DNA from: an uncultured Streptococcus sp.
Lineage (GTDB): Bacteria > Bacillota > Bacilli > Lactobacillales > Streptococcaceae
Assembly (NCBI GenBank): GCA_900755085.1
Contig: CAAEFF010000183.1
Coordinates: 1-64,000, forward strand
Length of the DNA stretch: 64,000 bases
Direction of reading: 5' to 3'
Part shown: positions 1 to 8,510 of the stretch, in pieces
Numbering within the stretch: position 1 is the first letter of the stretch
Layout of the letters: each line of letters begins with the position of its first letter
Position numbers and translations under genes: made by a program
The notes under the pieces: model-generated
The model's input: only the letters and a program-made list of their open reading frames with translations
Told to the model about the DNA's origin: nothing
The model's database searches: none

Positions 1-359
1 CAAAGATCAGGCACATCGATATCAACATCGGCAATGCGGCCACATTTTTCGCAAACAACATTCAAATGTTCATGTCCCATGAAATCGAAATAGGTCGTGG
101 TATCGTTTCGAACCTTGATCTCAGAAACAACCCCCTCGTCTATCAAAACTTTGATGTTGTTATATACGGTAGCCAAACTCATACCTGGAAATTGAGGCAA
201 CAAATCGTGATAAATCTTCTCAGCGCTTGGATGTTCATGACTAGCTACTAAGTAAGCTAGAACGGCTCTGCGGGTATCCGTTATCCGAATGCCCTTGGTA
301 CGCAGACTCTGCAAGACTTCTTCTACACATTCTTCTTCCTTACGATGCAATGCGTTCAC
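1..359 (-). CDS. perR: PerR-type peroxide-responsive repressor (Fur family), 3' end outside window
   Basis: N-terminal 119 residues of a Fur-superfamily repressor; the gene runs off the left edge. The start is GTG at 359, preceded by a strong GGAAAGGGGGA ribosome site. A winged helix occupies about residues 15-80. The PerR/Fur metal ligands are visible: His43 in an HPSAEKIY motif, Asp92, His96 and His98, and the first structural-zinc pair Cys103/Cys106. In the family, Fe/Mn-bound PerR represses peroxide-defence and metal genes and is inactivated by oxidation of its histidines. The Asp ligand and the streptococcal setting favour PerR over Fur or Zur; the missing C-terminus leaves some doubt. 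Confidence 0.85.
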   Translation of the reverse strand, partial: MNALHRKEEECVEEVLQSLRTKGIRITDTRRAVLAYLVASHEHPSAEKIYHDLLPQFPGMSLATVYNNIKVLIDEGVVSEIKVRNDTTTYFDFMGHEHLNVVCEKCGRIADVDIDVPDL

Positions 360-405
360 TATGTTTCCCCCTTTCCAAAGTTTGTTTGGATCAATCGATC
401 ACTTT

Positions 406-414
406 ATTATAACA
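406..414 (-). promoter_or_regulatory. Extended -10 promoter of perR
   Basis: TGT-TATAAT on the minus strand, 47 bases before the perR start. No good -35 hexamer lies 16-18 bases upstream, as is common for extended -10 promoters. Confidence 0.55.
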
Positions 415-532
415 TGATTCAAGTTAAATTCTCTAGTTAGAATGATTTTTTTTAAGCTCCATCGTTCAAACTTCGTGGTTCGAAATGTTTAGCTGTGAGA
501 AAATACCTAAAAACAGCTATTCCACCTTACTC

Positions 533-688
533 TCAACCGATCCAACTGGTCATCCACCGTACGGTTCCTAGGATCATTTTAACCACGAGGATCATAAAAC
601 AGAATTCCAGTACGAACCACAGTCCTTTTAGAAGATACAAAATAGGTCGGATAAACAACAAGGCAAAGAGTCCCAAAATGAATCGCAT
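533..688 (-). CDS. Small hydrophobic membrane protein, 51 aa
   Basis: A short reading frame that starts MRFILGLFALLF and ends WMTSWIG. It is almost wholly hydrophobic, with two likely membrane helices (about residues 3-17 and 24-42) separated by a Lys/Gly/Trp turn. A purine-rich stretch (AGAAAGAGAG) lies upstream but is a weak ribosome site. It sits between the hup terminator and perR on the same strand as both. Composition and context argue for a real gene over the overlapping opposite-strand frame, which is polar and unremarkable. I do not recognise the family, and no function is claimed. Confidence 0.5.
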   Translation of the reverse strand: MRFILGLFALLFIRPILYLLKGLWFVLEFCFMILVVKMILGTVRWMTSWIG

Positions 689-744
689 GGTCTTTTCTCT
701 CTTTCTTTTTTCCTATTATACCCTTATCCTATAGAGCTGTCCAA

Positions 745-776
745 CAAAAAAACCACCCTAGAAATCTAGGATGGCT
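745..776 (-). terminator. Rho-independent terminator of hup
   Basis: Ten-base-pair stem CCATCCTAGA/TCTAGGGTGG (one G-U pair) with a two-base loop, followed by seven U on the minus strand, just beyond the hup stop. Confidence 0.85.
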
Positions 777-789
777 TTTCAAAATGCAA

Positions 790-1065
790 TTATTTAACTG
801 CTTCTTTAAGAGCTTTACCAGCTTTGAATGCTGGAACTTTAGAAGCTGCGATTTTGATTTCTTTACCAGTTTGTGGGTTGCGACCTTTACGAGCTGCACG
901 TTCACGAACTTCGAAGTTACCGAAACCGATCAATTGAACTTTTTCACCTTTTGAAAGGTATTCTGAAACTGCTGCAAATACTGCATCAACAGCTGCTGCT
1001 GAATCTTTTTTAGTCAATTCTGTAGCTTCTGCCACTTTTGCGATCAAATCTTGTTTGTTAGCCAT
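790..1065 (-). CDS. hup: DNA-binding protein HU
   Basis: 91-residue HU-family nucleoid protein, the usual length. It begins [10 protein letters not shown] and has the conserved [13 protein letters not shown] turn and the RNPQTG tip of the DNA-wrapping arm (about residues 47-67). It acts as a homodimer that bends and compacts DNA; it is the single HU (HlpA) of streptococci and is normally essential. A GGAGGA ribosome site precedes the ATG. It is monocistronic, with a consensus promoter upstream and a strong terminator downstream, as expected for a highly expressed gene. Confidence 0.97.
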   Translation of the reverse strand: MANKQDLIAKVAEATELTKKDSAAAVDAVFAAVSEYLSKGEKVQLIGFGNFEVRERAARKGRNPQTGKEIKIAASKVPAFKAGKALKEAVK

Positions 1066-1112
1066 TTAACAAATCCTCCAATTTTTTTTAGGCTTTACGC
1101 CTTAACAGTACT

Positions 1113-1141
1113 ATAATATCTAAAAAAAGCCTTTCGGTCAA
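1113..1141 (-). promoter_or_regulatory. sigma-A promoter of hup
   Basis: TTGACC (1136-1141), 17-base spacer, TATTAT (1113-1118) on the minus strand, about 50 bases before the hup start. Confidence 0.8.
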
Positions 1142-1175
1142 GTACTAAACCTGTTTTTTCAAACATTTATTCAGC

Positions 1176-2009
1176 TTATTCGTAGCGTACCAAAACTGCA
1201 AATGCATTCTCACCTGTATGGGTTTGAATAATCGATCCAGTTTCCAGAACAGGGATTGCTTTTTCAACAAGCGATTGCAACTGTGCCTTCATTTCATTGG
1301 CCCACTCTGGTGTCCCTGCGTAAGAAATCCCGATCTCAGCCACCTTGCTATGGGAAAGTTTCTCTACCAATTCATCCAACCATTTCTTAAAGGTCTTGTT
1401 TCCACGTCCCTTGACGATTGGTTCCAACTGATGGTCCTTCATTTGCATCACCACACGGATGTTAAGAAGCGAGCTCAAAAGTCCGGTAACACGGCCAATC
1501 CGACCACCTTTAACCAGATTTTCCAAGGTAGATACGCCGATATACAACTCTGTCTTTTCCTTGACTTCTTCAATACGAGCTAAAACGGTATCTAGATCTG
1601 CTCCTTCTTTAGCCAACTTAGCTGCCTCAACCACTTGGAACTTCATCGCTTGGTCTGTATAGCCACTATCAATCACTGTTACTTCTGCACCTGACAAGGT
1701 TGCCCCTTGGCGAGCCGCCTCTACTGTTCCTGACAAGGCATGAGACATATGAATCGAAACGATATGAGCTCCGTCTACTGCTAACTTTTCATAAATTTCC
1801 GCAAAAACTCCAACGGGTGGTTGGCTGGTCTTTGGAAGATTTTTGCTAGACTGCATTAAGCGCAAGAAGTCCCCTTCACCCAACTCACTGTCAGAATAAA
1901 GGACTCCATCCACCATAACAGAAAGCGGCACAATCGTAATGCCATATTCTTCAACCACTTCAGGCTCAATTGTAATAGATGAGTCTGTAACTATTTTAAT
2001 ATTTGCCAT
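1176..2009 (-). CDS. DegV-family fatty-acid-binding protein (FakB-like)
   Basis: 277-residue DegV/EDD-fold protein. It begins [11 protein letters not shown], with the conserved TDSS fatty-acid-carboxylate loop, a KTSQPPVG motif near residue 60 and a VKGGRIGR motif near residue 165. Proteins of this type bind one fatty acid and present it to the kinase FakA for phosphorylation, which feeds host fatty acids into phospholipid synthesis. No fakA is in this window. Streptococci carry several FakB paralogues, and which one this is cannot be told here. It has its own extended -10 promoter, so it is probably transcribed apart from its neighbours. Confidence 0.9.
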   Translation of the reverse strand: MANIKIVTDSSITIEPEVVEEYGITIVPLSVMVDGVLYSDSELGEGDFLRLMQSSKNLPKTSQPPVGVFAEIYEKLAVDGAHIVSIHMSHALSGTVEAARQGATLSGAEVTVIDSGYTDQAMKFQVVEAAKLAKEGADLDTVLARIEEVKEKTELYIGVSTLENLVKGGRIGRVTGLLSSLLNIRVVMQMKDHQLEPIVKGRGNKTFKKWLDELVEKLSHSKVAEIGISYAGTPEWANEMKAQLQSLVEKAIPVLETGSIIQTHTGENAFAVLVRYE

Positions 2010-2044
2010 ATATTCCTATACTCTTCCTAGAATGTTCTGCTCTC

Positions 2045-2053
2045 ATTATATCA
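2045..2053 (-). promoter_or_regulatory. Extended -10 promoter of the degV-family gene
   Basis: TGA-TATAAT on the minus strand, 36 bases before the degV-family start; the -35 region is poor. Confidence 0.5.
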
Positions 2054-2097
2054 AAAAACACGGGTTTTTGCAGTGAAAGATAACTAGTTCGGCTCCC

Positions 2098-2826
2098 TTA
2101 ATCATCTGCAGCAGAAAAACCTGTATTGTGAAGGACATGGTCTTGGACAATTCCTTGATCATCCAAGAGCAACCCATGGAGAACCCCTCCATAAACAGCG
2201 CCCCCATCGACACCCATTTTTTGATCTGAAATCCAAAGATTTTCGGTACCGACTGGCTCATTGAGCAGTCCATAGACCGGTGTATGACCAAAGACGATCC
2301 ATTTGCCTGTCTGATTCTCTGCTTCATGGAATGGTTTTCGGATCCAGACTTTTTGGTAATCACTGGTTTCCCGCCAATTTTCAAGGGTTAGATCCACCCC
2401 AGCGTGGACGAAGTAATAGGTCTCTGTCTCGTAGTCAAAAGGCAAACTGCGGATGAAGGCCACCAAGTCAGGAACGGTGCTCTCTACTGCTTGCGCATCT
2501 GCAACCCCATCTACAGGAGCATCGATCGGGCGTCCCAATAAAGAATTAATGGTCGTATCGCCACCATTTCTTCTGTAGTGATCATAACGCTCTTCTGGAT
2601 GGTCCAACCAAGCTAAAAACATGTACTCGTGATTCCCGGAAAGGCAAACAGCTCCGTGATGGTCTACGTAGTCCTTTACGATTTCAATCGATCGTTTGCT
2701 GTTTTCGCCTCGATCTATCAAATCCCCTAAAAATACCAATTGAGCTTTTCCATCCCACTCTGTCATGAGCTCTTCTAGCATTTGTGCTTTTCCGTGAATA
2801 TCTCCGACTACAAAGTATGTTGACAT
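2098..2826 (-). CDS. PPP-type metallophosphatase
   Basis: 242-residue calcineurin-like phosphoesterase with the bimetal-site motifs in order: GDIHG (8-12), GDLIDRG (34-40), GNHE (64-67), a later HAGV histidine and GHTPV. This set is typical of bacterial serine/threonine-protein phosphatases and of Ap4A-type hydrolases of the PPP family; the true substrate cannot be read from sequence. A GAGGG ribosome site precedes the ATG. It begins 20 bases after recN ends on the same strand, and no terminator is visible between them, so it may be the last gene of the xseA-recN transcript. Confidence 0.85.
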   Translation of the reverse strand: MSTYFVVGDIHGKAQMLEELMTEWDGKAQLVFLGDLIDRGENSKRSIEIVKDYVDHHGAVCLSGNHEYMFLAWLDHPEERYDHYRRNGGDTTINSLLGRPIDAPVDGVADAQAVESTVPDLVAFIRSLPFDYETETYYFVHAGVDLTLENWRETSDYQKVWIRKPFHEAENQTGKWIVFGHTPVYGLLNEPVGTENLWISDQKMGVDGGAVYGGVLHGLLLDDQGIVQDHVLHNTGFSAADD

Positions 2827-2846
2827 TGTTTCAAACCCTCTTTCTC

Positions 2847-4505
2847 TTAACGCTTGAGAAGTTGCTCTGCCTGTTGGCGGGCAGCTTCCGTTAGATCCTC
2901 TCCTGCAAGCATCTTGGCAATTTCTTCGATTCGTTCTTCTCTATTGAGCAGACGTACTGTGGATACGGTTGAGTGTTCATCACTAATTTTCTCAATATAG
3001 AATTGATAATCCGCTGCCGCAATGACCTGAGGCAGGTGAGAAATAGCAAGCACCTGCCCATTCTGGCCGATTTTGTGAATCTTCGCTGCGATGGCTTGGG
3101 CCACGCGCCCAGAAACTCCTGTGTCCACCTCATCAAAGACGATACTGGTTTTTCCTTCTTTTCGAGAAAAAGCAGACTTAATGGCCAACATCAATCGTGA
3201 CAATTCTCCGCCGGATGCTACCTTGACCAGCGGTTTAAAGTCCTCACCTGGGTTGGTCGAAATATAAAATTCGACAGCTTCATTTCCTTCACGATTAAAC
3301 TTAGCTTTGCTAAAGCGTACTTGGAAGCGCGCCTTGTCCATATAGAGATCTGCTAATTCTTGCTGGATTTCATTTTCCAAAGCTTGGGCCAAGGCATGCC
3401 GCTGATCACTCAAATCCTGAGCCAAGGTAACCAAACTCTTTTCCAAACGTTTGAGTTCTTTTTCCAAGTCCTCAGACGAAAGATTGCTCCCCGTGAGGAG
3501 TCTATATTCTTTCGTGATTTGCGCCAGGTATTCCAAGACGTCCTTGACTTGGCCACCATACTTGCGCGTGATCGAGTGGATCAAATCCAAACGCGATTCC
3601 ACCTGCATGAGGCGATTGCCATCAAACTCCAGACCATCAACCACATCTTCCAAGCGTTTGGTAATGTCTTCCAGTGCATAGAAGGTTTCCGCCAACTGGC
3701 CTGAGAGCTCTTTGTAGATTGGATCATATTCTTCGATACTTTCCAGATCATTCATGGCCGAACGAACATTGGTGAGGCTAGAGAAATCTTCTGCATCCAG
3801 CATGGTATAGGCATTGGTGAGGGTATCAGCAATCATCTTGTGATTAAGTAATCGTTGGCGTTCTTGCTCCAGACGCGTATCCTCATCCACTTCCAAGGCA
3901 ACTGCCTCAATCTCTGCAATTTGAAACTCAAGCATTTCAATCCGAGACTTATTTTCTAGCTGGTTGCGTTGGAGTTCCACCACTTGTCTGCGCAGGTGTT
4001 TGTAGTCTTCAAAAGTCTGACAGTAAGCGGCTTTGGTTTGGAAAAAGGCTGCATCCCCAAATTCATCCAGCATGGCGATATGCAATTGGGGCCGCATGAG
4101 TTCTTCCTGATCATGCTGGCCATGGATATCCACCAAATGTTGGCCGACCGCCTTTAAGACAGACAAGTTCACCATTTGACCGTTGATCCGACTGACACTC
4201 CGGCCATTTTGCAAGATCTCACGGCGAATGATCAACTCATCGGTCCACTCTAGCCCCTGCTCTTCAAAAAGAGCTGTCAAATGACGATTGCTCTCCACGG
4301 TGAAAAGACCTTCGATCTCCGCTTTTGGGGCTCCATGTCGAATGACATCCGTCGTTGCACGGCTTCCCAGCATCATGTTCATGGCGTCGATAATGATGGA
4401 TTTCCCTGCACCTGTTTCCCCTGTCAGTACCGTCATTCCCTTCTCAAAATTTAAGGAAATCTCTTCGATAATGGCAAAGTTCTTAATCGAAATTTCTAAT
4501 AGCAT
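2847..4505 (-). CDS. recN: DNA repair protein RecN
   Basis: 552-residue SMC-like ATPase of normal RecN length. Walker A GETGAGKS lies at residues 29-36, central coiled-coil arms span roughly 155-370, and a C-terminal ABC signature (SGGELSR) is followed by Walker B (VFDEVDTG). RecN acts early at double-strand breaks and, in competent streptococci, in handling incoming DNA. It starts 6 bases after argR, matching the conserved streptococcal order tlyA-argR-recN. Confidence 0.97.
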   Translation of the reverse strand: MLLEISIKNFAIIEEISLNFEKGMTVLTGETGAGKSIIIDAMNMMLGSRATTDVIRHGAPKAEIEGLFTVESNRHLTALFEEQGLEWTDELIIRREILQNGRSVSRINGQMVNLSVLKAVGQHLVDIHGQHDQEELMRPQLHIAMLDEFGDAAFFQTKAAYCQTFEDYKHLRRQVVELQRNQLENKSRIEMLEFQIAEIEAVALEVDEDTRLEQERQRLLNHKMIADTLTNAYTMLDAEDFSSLTNVRSAMNDLESIEEYDPIYKELSGQLAETFYALEDITKRLEDVVDGLEFDGNRLMQVESRLDLIHSITRKYGGQVKDVLEYLAQITKEYRLLTGSNLSSEDLEKELKRLEKSLVTLAQDLSDQRHALAQALENEIQQELADLYMDKARFQVRFSKAKFNREGNEAVEFYISTNPGEDFKPLVKVASGGELSRLMLAIKSAFSRKEGKTSIVFDEVDTGVSGRVAQAIAAKIHKIGQNGQVLAISHLPQVIAAADYQFYIEKISDEHSTVSTVRLLNREERIEEIAKMLAGEDLTEAARQQAEQLLKR

Positions 4506-4511
4506 AGGCTC

Positions 4512-4946
4512 TTACCACCCAAAGATTGATTTGAGGATATTCTCTGCTTCTGGAGCGGAATAGGCGATCAACAAGATCGTATCATCATCTGCAACAATAC
4601 TAAAGATATGGTTTTTGTAGATATCTCGCAAGCGACGTTTGACTAAGGGAGCTGTCCCTGGCACCATGGTGAAATTGACATACTCTCCCATACGGCGATG
4701 AGACAAGATATTGCTTTCAATCATCCCGATCCCTTGGTGGTGCTTACGTGGCAATTCATAGACATAGGTCATGTCTTTCAGAGGGCGTTTTACGATGCCC
4801 AATTCTTTGATATCCCGTGATACCGTCGCTTGGGTTGCTGAGATGCCCTCTTCTTTCAAATGTTCAACGATCTCTTCTTGAGTCCCCACTTCATGATCAC
4901 GAATGAAGCGGCGAATTTTTTCTAATCTGATATTCTTACTCTTCAT
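4512..4946 (-). CDS. argR: Arginine repressor ArgR/AhrC
   Basis: 144-residue regulator. An N-terminal winged helix (about residues 1-70, ATVSRDIKELG recognition helix) is joined to a C-terminal arginine-binding hexamerisation domain containing the GT(A)PLVKR and ADDDTILL segments. It controls arginine biosynthesis or catabolism in response to arginine. The start overlaps the end of tlyA by 11 bases, so translational coupling is likely. Streptococci often have two or three ArgR paralogues; this is the recN-linked copy. Confidence 0.93.
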   Translation of the reverse strand: MKSKNIRLEKIRRFIRDHEVGTQEEIVEHLKEEGISATQATVSRDIKELGIVKRPLKDMTYVYELPRKHHQGIGMIESNILSHRRMGEYVNFTMVPGTAPLVKRRLRDIYKNHIFSIVADDDTILLIAYSAPEAENILKSIFGW

Positions 4947-5754
4947 GTTTAAATTCCTTGTGTGCCAGCTCCACTACAGCCTCAAGCTGCTCTGTAGTTG
5001 GCTTTGTTTCCTCTTCTTTTTTTTCTAGATACATCAAAAATTCGATGTTGCCATGGCCTCCTTGGATAGGAGAATAATCCACCCCCATTACAGAAAAGCC
5101 ATGTGTTCCTGCAAATGCAGCGACCTTTTCAAGGACCGCTAAATGAATCTTAGAATCCTTAATGATCCCATTTTTCCCGATCTGTTCGCGTCCTGCCTCA
5201 AACTGAGGTTTCACCAAGGCCACGACTTGTCCATTTTCTGCCAAAATCCGGTGAAGGGCTGGCAAAATCAAGTCTAGGGATATAAAGCTGACATCGATAC
5301 TCGCAAAGCTCGGTGTCGCTTCAAAATCATCTGGCTTAGCATAGCGGAAATTGAACTGTTCCATTGAGACCACGCGCGGGTCATTGCGCAATTTCCAGGC
5401 CAACTGATTGGTCCCGACATCCACCGAAAAGACCTGGCTGGCTCCATTTTGCAGCATGACATCTGTAAAGCCACCCGTAGAAGCTCCAATATCAATGGCA
5501 ATTTTATCCTCTACAGTTAAGCCAAATTGGTTCAAGGCTTTTTCTAATTTGAGTCCGCCGCGGCTGACATACTTGAGCTTTTCACCCTTTAATTTCAACT
5601 CGGTCGCTTCATCAATTTTTTCACCCGGTTTATCGAAGCGCTCCCCATTGATAACGGCAACAACAAGGCCTGCCATCACCCCTCTTTTGGCTTGTTCGCG
5701 GGTATCAAATAGGCCTTGTTTATAGGCTAATACATCCACTCTTTCCTTAGCCAT
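4936..5754 (-). CDS. tlyA: TlyA-family rRNA 2'-O-methyltransferase
   Basis: 272-residue protein with an N-terminal S4 RNA-binding domain (about residues 1-60) and a FtsJ-like methyltransferase domain; the SAM motif is DIGASTGGFTDVML near residue 88. TlyA methylates C1409 of 16S rRNA and/or C1920 of 23S rRNA, and its loss gives capreomycin resistance in some bacteria. It is often mislabelled hemolysin A. It overlaps ispA upstream by 8 bases and argR downstream by 11. Confidence 0.92.
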   Translation of the reverse strand: MAKERVDVLAYKQGLFDTREQAKRGVMAGLVVAVINGERFDKPGEKIDEATELKLKGEKLKYVSRGGLKLEKALNQFGLTVEDKIAIDIGASTGGFTDVMLQNGASQVFSVDVGTNQLAWKLRNDPRVVSMEQFNFRYAKPDDFEATPSFASIDVSFISLDLILPALHRILAENGQVVALVKPQFEAGREQIGKNGIIKDSKIHLAVLEKVAAFAGTHGFSVMGVDYSPIQGGHGNIEFLMYLEKKEEETKPTTEQLEAVVELAHKEFKHEE

Positions 5755-6622
5755 CTATTCGTAATCCTTCTATTAATTTCTTGATTGCTTGCGGGTCAAA
5801 GTCGCAAGCAGCTGTAATCTGATCCAACAAGTCTTCGCAAGCATCTAATTCACTTGTAAGCAAAGCCTTTGATTCTTCCAATCCCAACAGGGCTGGATAG
5901 GTCGATTTTTCAGCTACTAGGTCCTTTTGAGGGGTCTTGCCCAGAGCTTCAAAATCAGCGACCAAATCCAAAATATCATCCCGTACTTGAAAAGCCAGGC
6001 CTAATTTTTTCCCGATTTTTTCTAAAAGCTGACCAATGTCTGCTGGCAACTCTAAAATCGAGGTTGCTGCGATGAATGGATAGGCAAGGAGGCGTCCTGT
6101 CTTATTAGCATGGATGGTCTGCAATTCTGCCAGGGTGAGCTGTTTGTGCTCCCCTTCCATATCCAGGACTTGGCCAGCTACCATTCCACGACTACCGGAA
6201 GCATCTGATAACTCAAGGATCAAAGAGACCTTGACCGTATCTGGAAGGGCACTCGCAGCAATCATTCCAAAGGGATCGAGAAAAAGCGCATCTCCTGCTA
6301 AAATCGCCAAGTCTTCTCCAAATTTCTTGTGGTTGGTCAATTGCCCCCGACGGTAATCGTCATTGTCCATGGCCGGTAGATCATCATGAATGAGGCTGCC
6401 AGTATGAATCATCTCCAGAGCTCCTGCCGTTTGAAAATGGGCATCAGTCAAATCCTGACCAAAAGCTTCTAACAATTCTAGAAGAAGCAAGGGGCGCAGG
6501 CGTTTTCCACCGGCCTGGATCGAATAGAGGACTGAGTCCACTAAATGGGGCGCGACCGTTTTTTCCTCATAAAAAGAGTGAATGGCTTTTTCTACTCTGT
6601 TTCGTTTTTCTTCTTGTCTCAT
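5747..6622 (-). CDS. ispA: Farnesyl/geranyl diphosphate synthase
   Basis: 291-residue short-chain polyprenyl synthase. It shows GGKRLRP (38-44), the first aspartate-rich motif with Asp80/Asp81/Asp86, and a second aspartate motif (RDDILD) that binds Mg-diphosphate. It condenses IPP with DMAPP/GPP to supply undecaprenyl-phosphate synthesis. It is coupled to xseB by a 4-base ATGA overlap. Confidence 0.94.
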   Translation of the reverse strand: MRQEEKRNRVEKAIHSFYEEKTVAPHLVDSVLYSIQAGGKRLRPLLLLELLEAFGQDLTDAHFQTAGALEMIHTGSLIHDDLPAMDNDDYRRGQLTNHKKFGEDLAILAGDALFLDPFGMIAASALPDTVKVSLILELSDASGSRGMVAGQVLDMEGEHKQLTLAELQTIHANKTGRLLAYPFIAATSILELPADIGQLLEKIGKKLGLAFQVRDDILDLVADFEALGKTPQKDLVAEKSTYPALLGLEESKALLTSELDACEDLLDQITAACDFDPQAIKKLIEGLRIDG

Positions 6623-6831
6623 GCCAGATCCGCTTCAGTGCCGTCTGCTTGCATGACTTTGACCAAGGTTTTCTCTGCTTGATCCAAGGTATCTTGCAAT
6701 GCTTTCGACAACTTCATTCCTTTTTGAAATTCTGTAAGGGCCTCTTCTAGAGCCACATCACCACTTTCCAATTTTTGGACGATGGCTTCCAAATCTGCTA
6801 AATTTTCTTCAAATTTCTTTTCTTTCGACAT
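6619..6831 (-). CDS. xseB: Exodeoxyribonuclease VII small subunit
   Basis: 70-residue protein with the [19 protein letters not shown] segment of XseB, folding as a two-helix coiled coil. Several copies bind each XseA subunit to form exonuclease VII, which degrades single-stranded DNA from both ends. Its start lies 23 bases inside xseA, the usual arrangement. Confidence 0.96.
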   Translation of the reverse strand: MSKEKKFEENLADLEAIVQKLESGDVALEEALTEFQKGMKLSKALQDTLDQAEKTLVKVMQADGTEADLA

Positions 6832-8149
6832 GTTTTACCTCTACTTCTAACTGACCATCTCTCATGATGAGGGACAGCGGGTCTCCTTCTTTTACTTTTA
6901 CCACCGAATCCAATACTCGATCATCTTCCTTGACCATGGCATAGCCACGCGCAATAATCCGGCTGGTATCCAGCATCAAGAGAGCCTCTGATAAGCTTTG
7001 TACCTTGACTTTTTGCTCTTTTAAGATTTGTTCCATTCGGTTGGTTAAGATGCGCTTATCTTGGAGAACACGATCCTGATAGCGCTCGATACGATGCAGG
7101 GGAGCAGTTGCTTCTAAACGATGACGCAGAGCTTGCAGCTGATTGTCCCCTTGTCCATAAACTTCGCGCATCCCTTGTTTCAATCGCAATTGCAACTGGT
7201 CAATCTTTTGCAGGTAGCCATCATAGAGTCTCTCGTGCTGTCTAAAAATAACCGATTGACTTAATTTGGCCAACCGTTCACGATTATATGCCAAACGATT
7301 GGACATGGCTGTTGCCATGCGATTCTCCTGCTTTTGTAAATGCGACAAGAGATCTAATTTCGTCACCGGAGTGGCTAATTCAGCTGCTGCTGTCGGAGTA
7401 GCGGCTCGCCGGTCCGCTACAAAATCGGCTAGAGTCGTGTCTGTCTCATGCCCCACACTGGAAATAATGGGAATTCTAGACTCAAAAATAGCCCGCACAA
7501 CCGGCTCTTCATTAAAGGCCCAGAGGTCTTCAATCGAACCACCCCCACGACCAATGATCAAGACATCTAGGTCCGTCCGAGCATTAGCCTTCTGGATATT
7601 AGCAACCACCTCACTGGAGGCACCTTCTCCTTGAACCTTTGTCGGGTAGAGCACAATGTCCACACCAGGAAAACGACGGCTCACCGTTGTGATAATATCG
7701 CGAATCACGGCCCCACTTTGACTAGTGACCACCCCGATCTTTCTCGGGAATTGTGGTAGAGCTTGTTTCCACCGATCCTGAAAAAGCCCTTCTTCGGTCA
7801 GCTTTTTCTTGAGTTGCTCAAACTGGATGGCCAAGGCCCCCACTCCATCTGGCTCCGCCTTTTCGATGACAATGGAATAACTCCCACTTGGCTCATAGAG
7901 TTGGATCCGACCAATGACGTTGATTTTCATGCCTTCTTCTAACTCAAAGCCAAAACTCTTATAGATCCCAGCCCAAACAGTCGCCTGAATCACAGCCTTT
8001 TCATCCTTTAGAGAGAAATACTGGTGATTGGGACGCTTCCGAAAATTCGAGACCTGGCCTGTCAAATAGACCCGCTCCAGATAGGGGTCCTTATCAAATT
8101 TTAATTTCAAATATTTGGTCAAACTTGATACGGATAAATAGTTGGACAT
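6809..8149 (-). CDS. xseA: Exodeoxyribonuclease VII large subunit
   Basis: 446-residue protein of standard length: an N-terminal OB-fold (about 1-100), the catalytic core with the [29 protein letters not shown] and [12 protein letters not shown] motifs (about 140-240), and a long C-terminal coiled coil. It is the first gene of the leftward operon running to recN. An extended -10 promoter lies 34 bases upstream. Confidence 0.97.
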   Translation of the reverse strand: MSNYLSVSSLTKYLKLKFDKDPYLERVYLTGQVSNFRKRPNHQYFSLKDEKAVIQATVWAGIYKSFGFELEEGMKINVIGRIQLYEPSGSYSIVIEKAEPDGVGALAIQFEQLKKKLTEEGLFQDRWKQALPQFPRKIGVVTSQSGAVIRDIITTVSRRFPGVDIVLYPTKVQGEGASSEVVANIQKANARTDLDVLIIGRGGGSIEDLWAFNEEPVVRAIFESRIPIISSVGHETDTTLADFVADRRAATPTAAAELATPVTKLDLLSHLQKQENRMATAMSNRLAYNRERLAKLSQSVIFRQHERLYDGYLQKIDQLQLRLKQGMREVYGQGDNQLQALRHRLEATAPLHRIERYQDRVLQDKRILTNRMEQILKEQKVKVQSLSEALLMLDTSRIIARGYAMVKEDDRVLDSVVKVKEGDPLSLIMRDGQLEVEVKHVERKEI

Positions 8150-8183
8150 AGGAACTCCTTTCTGCGGAATATGATCAAGTTTA

Positions 8184-8192
8184 ATTATACCA
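8184..8192 (-). promoter_or_regulatory. Extended -10 promoter of the xseA-recN operon
   Basis: TGG-TATAAT on the minus strand upstream of xseA; the -35 is weak. Confidence 0.5.
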
Positions 8193-8301
8193 AAAAACGC
8201 TAAAAAAGGCTGGCAGACAAAGCGAAATCATGAATTTCCTTTCTCTCCAAGCCTCATTTTATTCAGATCACTTTCTACTGGTCTATTTTAAACCAGCTTC
8301 C

Positions 8302-8439
8302 TTATTTTTCATACCTCTCTAATCGTTCAATAAAGGAGCTAAGAAGTGCTTGGGGTTCCCCTTCATTTGGATATTCTAGATAGAGAGTCGGAATTTCCAT
8401 GAGACCATTCCCAAAAATTTTCTTAAATGAAAACAAGAA
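8302..8439 (-). pseudogene. Possible C-terminal remnant of a decayed gene
   Basis: The 360-base gap between xseA and the fructan operon holds an open minus-strand stretch of 45 codons ending in TAA at 8302. An internal ATG (8398-8400) leaves a 32-residue tail with amphipathic, protein-like composition (it ends FIERLERYEK). A TAG at 8440-8442 closes it upstream, and no ribosome site precedes the ATG. This looks like the last exon-sized piece of a deleted gene at the junction where the fructan operon meets xseA. The family is unknown to me. Confidence 0.3.
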
Positions 8440-8453
8440 CTATTTAGGATACA

Positions 8454-8483
8454 ACAAAAAGAGACAAGTCCGGCGACTTGTCT
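8454..8483 (-). terminator. Terminator of the fructan operon
   Basis: Nine-base-pair perfect stem AGACAAGTC/GACTTGTCT with a CGGC loop, followed by a U-rich tract on the minus strand, 28 bases beyond the GH32 stop. Confidence 0.85.
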
Positions 8484-8510
8484 TTTCTTCTTTAGGAGAT
8501 TTTTATATAC

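Noticed and set aside
495..734. Rightward 79-residue open frame
   Set aside because: Its sequence is the complement of the hydrophobic minus-strand peptide at 533-688; it has no ribosome site, and its composition is unlike a protein family I know.
2055..2075. Possible terminator after the metallophosphatase gene
   Set aside because: The U-run is present on the minus strand, but the CAC/GTG arms pair over only three bases.
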